From an uncultured Muribaculaceae bacterium (GTDB taxonomy: Bacteria; Bacteroidota; Bacteroidia; Bacteroidales; Muribaculaceae), in the NCBI GenBank assembly GCA_947644475.1, contig CANRZQ010000036.1, positions 1 to 15,233 of the forward strand: a DNA stretch of 15,233 nt, written 5' to 3'. Shown in pieces: positions 1-7,188 of the stretch. The translations under genes were made by a program, and so were the position numbers. The notes beneath the pieces were generated by a model, which did no database searches, was not told the origin of the DNA, and saw only the letters and a list, made by a program, of their open reading frames with translations. How positions within the stretch are numbered: the stretch's first letter is position 1; each line of letters starts with the position of its first letter.

Positions 1-1617
1 GTGTGTGCCAATTATAATGTCGATTTTTCCTTCTGCAAGGTCGGCGAGGATTTCCTTTACCTGTTTTGGCGAGCGGGCGCGCGAGAGATAGTCGACGCGC
101 ACGGGAAAATCGCGCAGGCGGTCGGAGAACGTATGGAAATGCTGGTAGGCAAGCACCGTTGTGGGCACAAGCACGGCGGTCTGCTTTCCGTCGACGGCAG
201 CCTTGAAAGCGGCACGTATGGCGATTTCTGTCTTGCCGAATCCAACGTCGCCGCAGACAAGGCGGTCCATGGGGCGCGGACTTTCCATGTCGGCCTTCAC
301 GGCGCGGGTGGCTGTGAGTTGGTCGGGAGTGTCTTCGTAGATAAACGAGGCTTCGAGTTCCTGCTGGAGATAGCCGTCGGGAGAGAAAGCGAAGCCCTTT
401 TCCTCCTTGCGTGCCGCATATAGGCGGATGAGGTCGCGCGCAATGTCTTTGAGTTTCGACTTGGTGCGCTCCTTCATGCGCGACCATTGTCCTGAGCCAA
501 GTTTGCTGATTTTGGGCGGAACGCCTTCCTTTCCCCGGTATTTTGAGAGTTTGTGCAGGGCATGAATCGGCACGAACACGATGTCGTCGTTCTGATATAC
601 GAGTTTCACCATTTCCTGCACACGTCCGCCCACGTCGGTGCGCAGAAGGCCGCCGAAGCGTCCGATTCCGTGGTCGATATGCACGATGAAGTCGCCCGGC
701 TCTATCGATGTGAGTTCTTTGAGCGAGAGGGCGAGTTTGCCGGAGCGTGCGCGTTCGGAGCGCAGGGTATATTTATGGAATCGGTCGAAAATCTGGTGGT
801 CGGTGAAGATGCAGGTGCGGGTGCTGTGGTCCACAAAGCCTTCGTGCAGGGTGAGGTTCACGGCAGCGAAGGATATATCGTCGCCACGGTCGGCAAAGAT
901 GGCGCGCAGGCGGTCGAATTGTTTTGGCGAGTCGGAGAGGATATATAAATGGTAGCCGTCGGCAATAAGTTGCTTGAACGAACCGCTTATGAGGTCGAAA
1001 TTCTTATGGTAGATGCCTTGTGGCGCACATCCGAAGTCGAACGACGCAGCGGAGTCGGCCGGGGCGGTATTTGAGGCGGTGAATACAAGACGGCGGAATT
1101 GTGCGAGCCGGGCGGCAAAAACCTCCGGGTCGACCACTTGCAGCAGGGCGTGGGCGTCGCCCTCGCCGGCCACGATGGCCGATTCGGAAAATGACTCTGC
1201 GGCAATAGACTCAATGCGTTCTACGGTAAAACGTTCGTCGCGCAGGCACACCAGGGTGTCATCGGGAATGAATTCGAGCAAAGACACGCCTCGTTGGTCG
1301 GAAGTGTCGACGTTAGCGGCGATTGTCACCATGTCGAGGCGTTCCTCAGAGAGTTGAGTCTCGACGTTAAAGGTGCGTATCGAGTCGATTTCGTCGTCGA
1401 AAAAATCGATGCGGTAGGGGAGTTCTGACGAAAAGCCGAAAATATCGAGGATTGAGCCACGCACGGCGAAATGCCCCGGCTCATATACATAGTCCTGCTC
1501 GACAAAGCCATTGTCGCGCAGCCATTGCTCGGTGGCCGACATGTCGGCATGTCCTCCCTTGCGCAGCGAGACAGTATGGTCCTCGAGCGATTGCCGTGTG
1601 GCCACTTGCTCGGCCAT
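1..1617 (-). CDS. mfd: Transcription-repair coupling factor Mfd, main body (3' end outside window, frameshifted near its 5' end)
   Basis: Mfd is a cytoplasmic DNA translocase that removes stalled RNA polymerase and recruits UvrA for transcription-coupled repair. An open frame runs without a stop from ATG at 1617 to the left edge. Going leftwards it shows the UvrB-like module (MAEQVATRQSLED at its start; HFAVRGSILDIFGF near 1470-1430), the RNA polymerase-interacting region (DFIVHIDHGIGRFGG near 700-650; VYQNDDIVFVPIHALHKLSK at 600-541) and the helicase Walker A motif GDVGFGKTE near 270-240, followed by VLVPTTVLAYQHF. Only about the first 60% of a usual protein of roughly 1,100 residues is visible. 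The preceding roughly 120 codons continue in another frame (next entry) because of one extra base in the GGG at 1618-1620. ATG 1617 could serve as a restart, giving a protein without its first subdomain, but it is more likely just an internal codon of a frameshifted gene. Identity as Mfd is very secure. Confidence 0.93.
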   Translation of the reverse strand, partial: MAEQVATRQSLEDHTVSLRKGGHADMSATEQWLRDNGFVEQDYVYEPGHFAVRGSILDIFGFSSELPYRIDFFDDEIDSIRTFNVETQLSEERLDMVTIAANVDTSDQRGVSLLEFIPDDTLVCLRDERFTVERIESIAAESFSESAIVAGEGDAHALLQVVDPEVFAARLAQFRRLVFTASNTAPADSAASFDFGCAPQGIYHKNFDLISGSFKQLIADGYHLYILSDSPKQFDRLRAIFADRGDDISFAAVNLTLHEGFVDHSTRTCIFTDHQIFDRFHKYTLRSERARSGKLALSLKELTSIEPGDFIVHIDHGIGRFGGLLRTDVGGRVQEMVKLVYQNDDIVFVPIHALHKLSKYRGKEGVPPKISKLGSGQWSRMKERTKSKLKDIARDLIRLYAARKEEKGFAFSPDGYLQQELEASFIYEDTPDQLTATRAVKADMESPRPMDRLVCGDVGFGKTEIAIRAAFKAAVDGKQTAVLVPTTVLAYQHFHTFSDRLRDFPVRVDYLSRARSPKQVKEILADLAEGKIDIIIGTH

Positions 1618-1987
1618 GGGCCTCCGGGTAAGTCACCACGGCCCTTAGCCCCGGGTCGCTGTGCCATCGGCCGAGCGCGTCGTTGCGGAGTATTCGGCTG
1701 GGGGCGTCCTCCTGGCCATACTTTATGTCGCGCTTGAATCCCGATGGCAGCATTGCCACAGCCCCCTCTCCGAGCAGGCGGGAGAGGTCTTGATATAGAT
1801 AGCCGGCATCGTCGAGCGAGTCGCCCACGACGAGCGCCGGGGTTTTTCGCTTAGGAATTGACGCCAGCAGCATCGCGGCAGCCGAGCCGGCCAGCCCAAA
1901 TGCCACGCTTTGCCTGTGACGCAACAATCCGGAGACAGCCTTAGCCCTCTCCGGAGTAAAAAATATCTTTACTAAATCCTTTTCCAA
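1481..1987 (-). pseudogene. mfd: 5' fragment of mfd, separated from the main frame by a +1 frameshift
   Basis: This frame encodes the N-terminal part of Mfd: RAKAVSGLLRHRQSVAFGLA, then SAAAMLLASIP, LVVGDSLDDAGYLYQDLSRL, LPSGFKRDIKYGQEDAPSR and VVTYPEA. The homology stops at Ala (1621-1619). Dropping one G from 1618-1620 joins it directly to ATG GCC GAG CAA, giving the expected TYPEA-M-AEQVATR. Past that point the frame is nonsense down to its stop at 1481. The proposed start is TTG at 1987-1985 (MEKDLVKIFF), because it places the GLAGSAA motif at residues 31-37, where other Mfd proteins carry it. No ATG exists upstream in frame. The frame stays open to a TTG at 2041, but codons above 1995 overlap the methyltransferase gene and are probably not Mfd. 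The missing ATG fits replacement of the native 5' flank by the restriction-modification insertion. The frameshift may be a real mutation or an assembly error. Confidence 0.8.
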
Positions 1988-1994
1988 ATGTAAA

Positions 1995-3350
1995 TCAACA
2001 GGTAAAATGTTTAATAAATTGAATTCCGATACGCTCAACAATACCGGTCACAAGGGCATTCCCCATAAGAAATGCCCGGCGAATGTCTGATGCTCCGATA
2101 GTGTGATTGTCTGGAAACATATTGAGGCGTTCCAATTCAACAGGCGTCAATCTCCGATACCCCCTGCTTTCAGTAAGGACAACATGTTTGAAACGCGATG
2201 GAGCAGCTCCACCCTCGCCTGTAATTATGGTTCGTGATGGTTTGTCTGTACTGTCGGGGAAAGCCATTGCGCCTTCTGAGTATTTGTATTCAAAACCGGT
2301 GGTTTTATTTATGCGTTTCTCAGATTTGCCTCCTTTGGCATATCTCCATTTCTCTACATCTTCATCGTTGATATAGAAAGACTCAGAGACATTATGCTCG
2401 TCAATGAGAATATCGCCAAGGGTGACATAGGGTCCCGTATAATGAGGTTTTGATTGAAACGTGAAGACAGAGCGATCCATCATCAGGCCACAGTTTTTGA
2501 ATGGGCTTATTTTCTTGCCTTTGTTAAAAGTTTCAGAGACCACCGGCAAATCTCCGTTTATAACAAAAGATGCAGGATCTGTTTCGGGCTGTTCTATCGG
2601 GAATGCCCGAGCCATTATACCGCCTTCGCAAAGCCAATGGACCGGCTCTGTGAAGTTTCTTGCAAACATTGTATCTTGTCTGAAAGCGAACATATAAGTC
2701 CTGCGCCGTCGTTGAGGCATACCGTATTCTGCGGCATTGATGACACGCCATTCTACATAGTAGCCTAAGTCGGATAAAGATGCAAGAATAATGGCGAAAT
2801 CGCGTCCGCGTTGTGATGCCGGAGAACCTAAAAGGCGGTCGACATTTTCAAGCAAGAGGTATTTCGGAGGATTCTTGTGGTCACGCAAAATGCGATGTAT
2901 TTGCCACCAAAGAACACCTTTTTTACCCTCAATGCCTCCCGATCGTTTAAGAGTTGTTGCAACAGAATAATCCTGACAAGGAAACCCTCCGACTAACATA
3001 TCTGCATCCGGAATGTCTGACACATCGACAGATGCAATGTCAACATTTGAATGTCCGTAAATACCGAAGTTTTTACAGTAAATAATTGATGCATCCTGAC
3101 GTTTAGTAGAAGGTTCCCATTGATTATTCCAGATGGTCTTGAACCGAGAAGAGGCTCGTTCAAGACCAATTCGGAACCCGCCAACACCGGCAAATAACTC
3201 AATGACTTTAATGTCATCGGCAGAAGATACGGAATTCTCATCTGTGAACAATGACGGTTGATGGAAGAAATTGCTGTAAGAAACCAAAGGCTCGCATAAA
3301 ACACTGTCAGAGTGCTCGGTATAATCATTCATGAGGTCGTGTATTGTCAA
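1995..3350 (-). CDS. DNA (cytosine-5) methyltransferase of a Sau3AI-like type II R-M system
   Basis: This 451-residue protein has the C5-cytosine methyltransferase motifs in order: motif I VIELFAGVGGFRIGLE (about 49-64) for S-adenosylmethionine; motif IV GGFPCQDYS (121-129) with catalytic Cys125; motif VI LLLENVDRLL (165-174); motif VIII AAEYGMPQRRRRTYMFAFR (206-224); a variable target-recognition region (about 225-400); motif IX RRLTPVELERLNMFP; and motif X GNALVTG (430-436). The family transfers a methyl group to C5 of cytosine. The partner endonuclease suggests the target is GATC, methylated at the C. The gene follows the endonuclease gene on the same strand. The start at 3350 overlaps it by 26 bases. 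A second ATG at 3332 (MNDYTEHSD) would reduce this to 8 bases (ATGAATGA) and may be the true start. No nearer promoter is seen, so translation is probably coupled to the endonuclease. Base composition is AT-rich, unlike the host. Confidence 0.95.
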   Translation of the reverse strand: MTIHDLMNDYTEHSDSVLCEPLVSYSNFFHQPSLFTDENSVSSADDIKVIELFAGVGGFRIGLERASSRFKTIWNNQWEPSTKRQDASIIYCKNFGIYGHSNVDIASVDVSDIPDADMLVGGFPCQDYSVATTLKRSGGIEGKKGVLWWQIHRILRDHKNPPKYLLLENVDRLLGSPASQRGRDFAIILASLSDLGYYVEWRVINAAEYGMPQRRRRTYMFAFRQDTMFARNFTEPVHWLCEGGIMARAFPIEQPETDPASFVINGDLPVVSETFNKGKKISPFKNCGLMMDRSVFTFQSKPHYTGPYVTLGDILIDEHNVSESFYINDEDVEKWRYAKGGKSEKRINKTTGFEYKYSEGAMAFPDSTDKPSRTIITGEGGAAPSRFKHVVLTESRGYRRLTPVELERLNMFPDNHTIGASDIRRAFLMGNALVTGIVERIGIQFIKHFTC

Positions 3351-4785
3351 TAATTTGTTTTACGTATTCGGCATTGAACCAATAACATAATTTGTCGCAA
3401 TACCCACCATTGGGATTTATTGCCTGGTCAATTTTAATCCTTGCTTTTGGACGTACATGAAAATTTTTATGGTCGGACAAAGACCAAAAAGCGTCGGAGT
3501 TAATATTGTCGGTTAAAACAGCGGTGCGTATATTCTCCCAATATTTCCTGGCGATTTCAAGATCGCCAATTGGCATTGTCCAAAAGAAAGCAGAATCAAG
3601 GACATATGACTGTTCGGTTATATATTGTTTTGTAGCATTATTAAAGATTGTGATTGTTTTTCCGGGAACAGGCTTAAAGACCACAAACAGAAACCGACTT
3701 GTAAATAATTCATATGTCTCGGAATCGAACCAATTGTCATTGTCGAAAATTTCACAATAATCTATATTTTTGAAAGACATAGATTCTTTTGGCATGCCAT
3801 TTTCCCGAAGCCTGATTGTCTTCATCATTATGCCGGATTTTATGAATTCTTCAGACGAATTGATGTTTCGGCTTCGTAATTCAGAAGCAATCAATGCACT
3901 TGCCACGGCATATTTATTTTTAGACTGAAAGGCCTCAATGCCAAGCATATCACAAATTTGAATGTAATCTTTACCGATGAAAGGGGTAAATCTCGATAAA
4001 ATTATATTTTCAAAAGAGTTGTCTTGCAGTTCGGAGTTTGATACAAGTTCAAATTCAGGCTTGGCAACTTCGGTATAATTTGAGAAATAGTCTTTACCGG
4101 ACTCAATGACATGACTGAGAATATAGCGCATATATGCCGGTTTGAGGCTGAAGGCCCGTTTGTGGGCTTTAATTTCAGAGTTGGGCTGCGCTTGAGGGCT
4201 ATCTCCTTTTTGGCCTTTGCGGCAGGCGCCAAGATAAACGGTGTCACCTTCTGATAGAAGATGTGCCTCGCCTCGTTTGACTTTTTCCGCGATGGTTTGG
4301 TAATCTTTTTTTATAATACACAAGTCCTTTTCAGGGAGTTGCCATAAAACTCGGAATAGAAACTTATAGTCGTAAATTTCATCTCCGTTGACATGAAGAT
4401 AAAACAAAAGTAGCATGAGTTGGCATTTTGAAATCAGGTGAGAGTCCTCGAAAGAGGTTTTTATGATTTCAAAATAATCAATCATAGTGCAAACCAGTCG
4501 CTCTTTTATTCTATATGAATTGTCCGATTTGGATTTGAGCAGTGGCGTGCATTTTAATTCGACATGTGCTTCCTTGAAATCAGCATCACGATTGGAATTG
4601 ATGTCATAATTGAAAAATAACTCCTCTACCATTTGGCCTAAGCCCCCTTTTCCTTTCCTCTTTTGTCCGACAACAGAATCACTGAACAAAGAACGTAGTG
4701 ATTCTCCAATCAGATGCCGGCTATAATTGAAAATAGATATCGGATTGGAAGAATCATATATTTCGAATTTAGTGTCAGTAGTCAT
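3325..4785 (-). CDS. Sau3AI-family (MutH-like) type II restriction endonuclease
   Basis: The 486 residues match the length of Sau3AI-type enzymes, which cut at GATC, and are about twice the size of the mismatch-repair nuclease MutH. The N-terminal MutH/Sau3AI domain shows KGKGGLGQMVEELF (44-57), then the catalytic D-E-x-K pattern Asp69, Glu76, Lys78 in DADFKEAHVELKCTPLL. The 7- and 2-residue spacings equal those of MutH Asp70/Glu77/Lys79. The family signature EGDTVYLGACRKG follows at 179-191. The C-terminal half (about 220-486) would be the second, DNA-binding MutH-like lobe found in Sau3AI, but its motifs are not recognisable by eye. GATC specificity is inferred from the family and not readable directly. 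The gene begins 21 bases after the phosphoesterase stop and overlaps the methyltransferase gene. The endonuclease therefore comes first in the transcript, and no controller gene is present. It is not a mismatch-repair MutH, because of its length and its methyltransferase partner. Confidence 0.9.
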   Translation of the reverse strand: MTTDTKFEIYDSSNPISIFNYSRHLIGESLRSLFSDSVVGQKRKGKGGLGQMVEELFFNYDINSNRDADFKEAHVELKCTPLLKSKSDNSYRIKERLVCTMIDYFEIIKTSFEDSHLISKCQLMLLLFYLHVNGDEIYDYKFLFRVLWQLPEKDLCIIKKDYQTIAEKVKRGEAHLLSEGDTVYLGACRKGQKGDSPQAQPNSEIKAHKRAFSLKPAYMRYILSHVIESGKDYFSNYTEVAKPEFELVSNSELQDNSFENIILSRFTPFIGKDYIQICDMLGIEAFQSKNKYAVASALIASELRSRNINSSEEFIKSGIMMKTIRLRENGMPKESMSFKNIDYCEIFDNDNWFDSETYELFTSRFLFVVFKPVPGKTITIFNNATKQYITEQSYVLDSAFFWTMPIGDLEIARKYWENIRTAVLTDNINSDAFWSLSDHKNFHVRPKARIKIDQAINPNGGYCDKLCYWFNAEYVKQIIDNTRPHE

Positions 4786-4806
4786 TAATGGGCGTGGCTA
4801 AATGAA

Positions 4807-6600
4807 TTATAATTTGTTGATGCGCCAGACGGAGCCTTCGATGAGGGTGGCGAAGACGGAGCCGTCGGGGGCGAGGGCGAAGCCGTTGACTTCGGAGGTG
4901 CCGGCGGGGAATGACCATAATAGGCGGCCGGTGGAGGCGTCTACTGCGCAAATAACGCCGCGGCGTGAACCGGCGTATGCCACGCCGCCGGACACGAGGA
5001 TGGGGCAGGGCGCGTGGTCGTAGCCGATGCCGAGGTCGGTGGCCCACAGTTCGTTATAGCCATCGGGGCTTATGCCGACGGCCACAAGGCTTCCGTCCAT
5101 GGTTTTGGCGAACGCTGTGCCATTGCCGTCGGTGCCGAGGCTTTCGCGGAATCGGTGGGAGTTGTCGCGCCATAAGGTGCGGCCTGTGCGTCGGTCGATG
5201 GCTGTCATGTACCGGTCGGGGGCCACTATGAGCACGATGGAGTCGGTAACGACAGGCACTACGTTGCCGGGGCCGAGCATGTTTGCGCTCTTGCCGTTGT
5301 TCCATTTCCAGCGCAGACGGCCTGAACGCAGGTCGAGGCAGCGGAGGTATGTGTCCCATGCGCCGAAAATAATGTCGTTGCCATCTACGACGGGTGCTCC
5401 CTGGCAGTAGTTGGCGAGTGAGTCGTGCGACCAGATGATGCGTCCCGAGCGCGGGTCGCGGCGGTCGATGCGTTTGTATCCGCCCTGAATCCAGTATTTG
5501 TCGGCGGCCACGCCGTCGGCCACATAGGGTGTGGCACCATCAAGCCTCGTGAATGATCCGTCGGGCTTGGCTACGATTATGCCGTCGCTCACGGGGAAGG
5601 CCACCTTGCGGTTCGGAAGCACGGCAGGACGAGAGAATACGGGAGCGCCGGTGGAGATTGAGAATGTTTGTGAGCCGGAGGCTGTGTCGATGGCGCGCAA
5701 CGCTCCGGTTGATGTTCCGAAGTAGATGTGCGAGGCGTCGACGGCCGGGATGGTGAATATCGATGCGCTGTCGGCCCACAGGCGTGTTATATTCCATCCT
5801 TGGGGCACGGTGGCGTCCGGCGCCGCATGAGCCGAGGAGGTGTGTGCCGTTTTTGTGGGGAAAGCGTATTTTGGCTGTGCTGCTGCGCCGAGCGGCTTGT
5901 CGTAGACATGAATCCAGTCGCGGTCGATGTCGACGATGGTATATCCGTAGTTGTCTTTCATGTCGAGGGCGCGTACGCTCACGGCATTGATGTCGCCGCC
6001 CATATAGCATTTCCAGGAATGGTAGTGTCCGTTGATGTGGGCCACCACGGGGTAGCGTTCGAGCACTTCGAGATAGGCATCGATATTGTCGATGTCGCGG
6101 TTGAGCGGATAGTGGTTGAACGACAGCACTCTTTTGCCCGGCGCGGCGTTTTCCTTTAAGGTGGCGTCGAGCCAGTGTAGGTCTTCCTGCTTTATGTGTC
6201 CGTCGCCCATTTTCATGTACGGTCCGCAGTTGATGCCGACAATCAGCAGCGAGTCGAAGTCGGCGACAAAACGGTCGTCGCCCCACAGGCGCGGAAAGGT
6301 TGTTCCGGCCGACTGGCTCCAGTTGTTCTCATGGTTGCCGGGAAGGACATATAACGGGGCCTTGATGCCGTCGAGTATCGACTTTACGTTGGCCAGTTCG
6401 GCGTCGGAGCCTTCATTGGTCAGGTCGCCGTCCATGACCACAAAGTCGAACGCGCCACGATTGATTTCGTCCACGGCAACTTTTAGTTGTGTCTCATTTT
6501 TGTTTCCGGGGGATACGTGTACGTCGCTGAGCACGGCGATATGCTGGCCGAAAGCGGCTGCCGCAACAGTCAGTAAGAAAACGGATATGATGATTCTCAT
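4807..6600 (-). CDS. Secreted calcineurin-like metallophosphoesterase fused to a PQQ-type beta-propeller
   Basis: This 597-residue protein begins with a signal peptide (MRIIISVFLLTVAAAAFGQ, cleavage near residue 19), so it acts in the periplasm or at the cell surface. Residues 20-240 form a calcineurin-like phosphoesterase with its metal ligands: Asp26 and His28 (SDVHVSP), Asp59 (MDGDL), Asn89-His90 (LPGNHEN), His163 (FNHYP) and GHYH at 191-194. These residues hold two metal ions and hydrolyse phosphomonoesters or diesters. Residues 260-597 are repeats of the PQQ-like propeller type, e.g. GALRAIDTASGSQTF, TYLRCLDLRSGRLRWKWN and GVICAVDASTGRLLWSF. Such propellers usually bind partners or ligands, and true PQQ binding is not implied. 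The substrate is unknown; nucleotides or cell-envelope phosphates are possible. It starts 5 bases after the carbonic anhydrase-like gene. Its stop is now followed by the R-M genes, although mfd was probably its original neighbour. Confidence 0.9.
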   Translation of the reverse strand: MRIIISVFLLTVAAAAFGQHIAVLSDVHVSPGNKNETQLKVAVDEINRGAFDFVVMDGDLTNEGSDAELANVKSILDGIKAPLYVLPGNHENNWSQSAGTTFPRLWGDDRFVADFDSLLIVGINCGPYMKMGDGHIKQEDLHWLDATLKENAAPGKRVLSFNHYPLNRDIDNIDAYLEVLERYPVVAHINGHYHSWKCYMGGDINAVSVRALDMKDNYGYTIVDIDRDWIHVYDKPLGAAAQPKYAFPTKTAHTSSAHAAPDATVPQGWNITRLWADSASIFTIPAVDASHIYFGTSTGALRAIDTASGSQTFSISTGAPVFSRPAVLPNRKVAFPVSDGIIVAKPDGSFTRLDGATPYVADGVAADKYWIQGGYKRIDRRDPRSGRIIWSHDSLANYCQGAPVVDGNDIIFGAWDTYLRCLDLRSGRLRWKWNNGKSANMLGPGNVVPVVTDSIVLIVAPDRYMTAIDRRTGRTLWRDNSHRFRESLGTDGNGTAFAKTMDGSLVAVGISPDGYNELWATDLGIGYDHAPCPILVSGGVAYAGSRRGVICAVDASTGRLLWSFPAGTSEVNGFALAPDGSVFATLIEGSVWRINKL

Positions 6601-6605
6601 ATTGG

Positions 6606-7151
6606 TTATTGCTCGTCGAGGGGGTTGGGCTGGTCGGGGTGAGTGTACCAGCGCGAGTAGAGGAGATAGTTGTGGGCTATCTTTTGGTTGATTTCGCGGC
6701 TTTGCTCGGGGTCGACCTGCTTGATGTATTTGGCGGGAGCGCCGGCCCAGAGTTCGTTGGGACCTATTTTGGTGCGCGACAGCACTACCGCACCTGCGGC
6801 CACAATTGCGCCTTCGCCCACTTCGGCGTCGTCCATCACGACAGAGCCCATGCCTATGAGGGCGTAGTCGTGGATTTTGGCGCCGTGGATGGTCACGTTA
6901 TGGCCAATCGACACGTCGTTGCCGATTTCGATAGTCGATTTTTTGAAAAGGGTGTGGAGCACGGAGCCGTCCTGTATGTTTACGCGGTGGCCGATGCGGA
7001 TCGAATTGACATCGCCACGGAGCACAGTGTTGAACCATACTGAGCATTCGTCGCCCATTACGACGTCGCCGACTACGGTAGCGTTTTCGGCGAGAAAACA
7101 GTCGCGGCCTATTTCGGGATTGTGGCCACGCAAGGGCATGATAAGAGCCAT
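6606..7151 (-). CDS. Gamma-class carbonic anhydrase / hexapeptide-repeat protein (PaaY/YrdA type)
   Basis: This 181-residue left-handed beta-helix protein has repeated hexapeptides throughout residues 11-135 (e.g. ATVVGDVVMG, VSIGHNVTIHG, AIVAAGAVVLS) and the closing motif ELWAGAPAKYIKQV (133-146), then a C-terminal helix. Three histidines fit the zinc or iron site of gamma carbonic anhydrases: His66 (SVLH), His84 (IGHN) and His89 (TIHG), the last two with the usual 5-residue spacing. Arg46, Asp48 and Gln60 (LRGDV, NIQDG) match other conserved site residues. Members form trimers in the cytoplasm. Some hydrate CO2, while others act as acyl-CoA thioesterases or have no known activity, so enzyme activity is an inference. 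The gene lies between the aminopeptidase gene (30 bases upstream) and the phosphoesterase gene (5 bases downstream), apparently in the same transcript. A beta-class enzyme is encoded elsewhere in this window. Confidence 0.9.
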   Translation of the reverse strand: MALIMPLRGHNPEIGRDCFLAENATVVGDVVMGDECSVWFNTVLRGDVNSIRIGHRVNIQDGSVLHTLFKKSTIEIGNDVSIGHNVTIHGAKIHDYALIGMGSVVMDDAEVGEGAIVAAGAVVLSRTKIGPNELWAGAPAKYIKQVDPEQSREINQKIAHNYLLYSRWYTHPDQPNPLDEQ

Positions 7152-7160
7152 TTTATTTAA

Positions 7161-7188
7161 GTATGAGGTATGAGTTGTAAGTTATAAG
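7161..7188 (+). repeat. Four imperfect 7-bp tandem units (consensus KTRTRAG)
   Basis: Reading on the plus strand, the units are GTATGAG, GTATGAG, TTGTAAG and TTATAAG, filling the gap between the aminopeptidase stop and the carbonic anhydrase-like start. The last unit contains the aminopeptidase stop codon (7182-7184). No promoter box is seen in this gap. Short heptad arrays of this kind can arise by slippage. No function can be assigned from sequence. Confidence 0.6.

Larger units (their letters stand above)
1988..4797. other. AT-rich restriction-modification island inserted between the phosphoesterase gene and mfd
   Basis: Both genes in this interval are visibly AT-rich compared with their flanks: 3601-3660 has 16 G/C of 60, while 7561-7620 has 41 of 60. 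Codon use changes with it. The island contains exactly one endonuclease and one methyltransferase gene, with no transposase, integrase or tRNA. The boundaries are approximate. The left edge lies between the methyltransferase stop (1995) and the mfd TTG (1987). The right edge lies in the 21 bases between 4786 and 4806. The short string AAATG occurs at both edges (1986-1990 and 4800-4804), too little to call a target duplication. The interpretation is horizontal acquisition of a compact R-M cassette. The mechanism is unknown. Confidence 0.7.

Noticed and set aside
1..1260. Plus-strand open frames at 1-423, 553-948, 638-955 and 1013-1357
   Set aside because: They lie antisense to mfd, whose minus-strand frame carries recognisable Mfd motifs throughout. 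They show no family features.
1610..1625. Programmed ribosomal frameshift in mfd
   Set aside because: There is no slippery heptamer or evident downstream stimulatory structure, and Mfd is not known to use one. A mutation or sequencing error is more likely.
1998..2041. Extension of the mfd reading frame to a TTG at 2041 inside the methyltransferase gene
   Set aside because: The added residues (SVSEFNLLNILPVD) come from the AT-rich methyltransferase tail, and the TTG at 1987 already gives the family's usual N-terminal length.
3325..4785. MutH mismatch-repair nuclease working with the neighbouring mfd
   Set aside because: The protein is about twice MutH length, has the Sau3AI-family layout, is AT-rich and is paired with a C5 methyltransferase. 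Its position next to mfd is best explained by insertion.
1986..4804. AAATG at both island edges as a target-site duplication
   Set aside because: Five bases of AT-rich sequence can match by chance, and no inverted terminal repeats or transposase were found.
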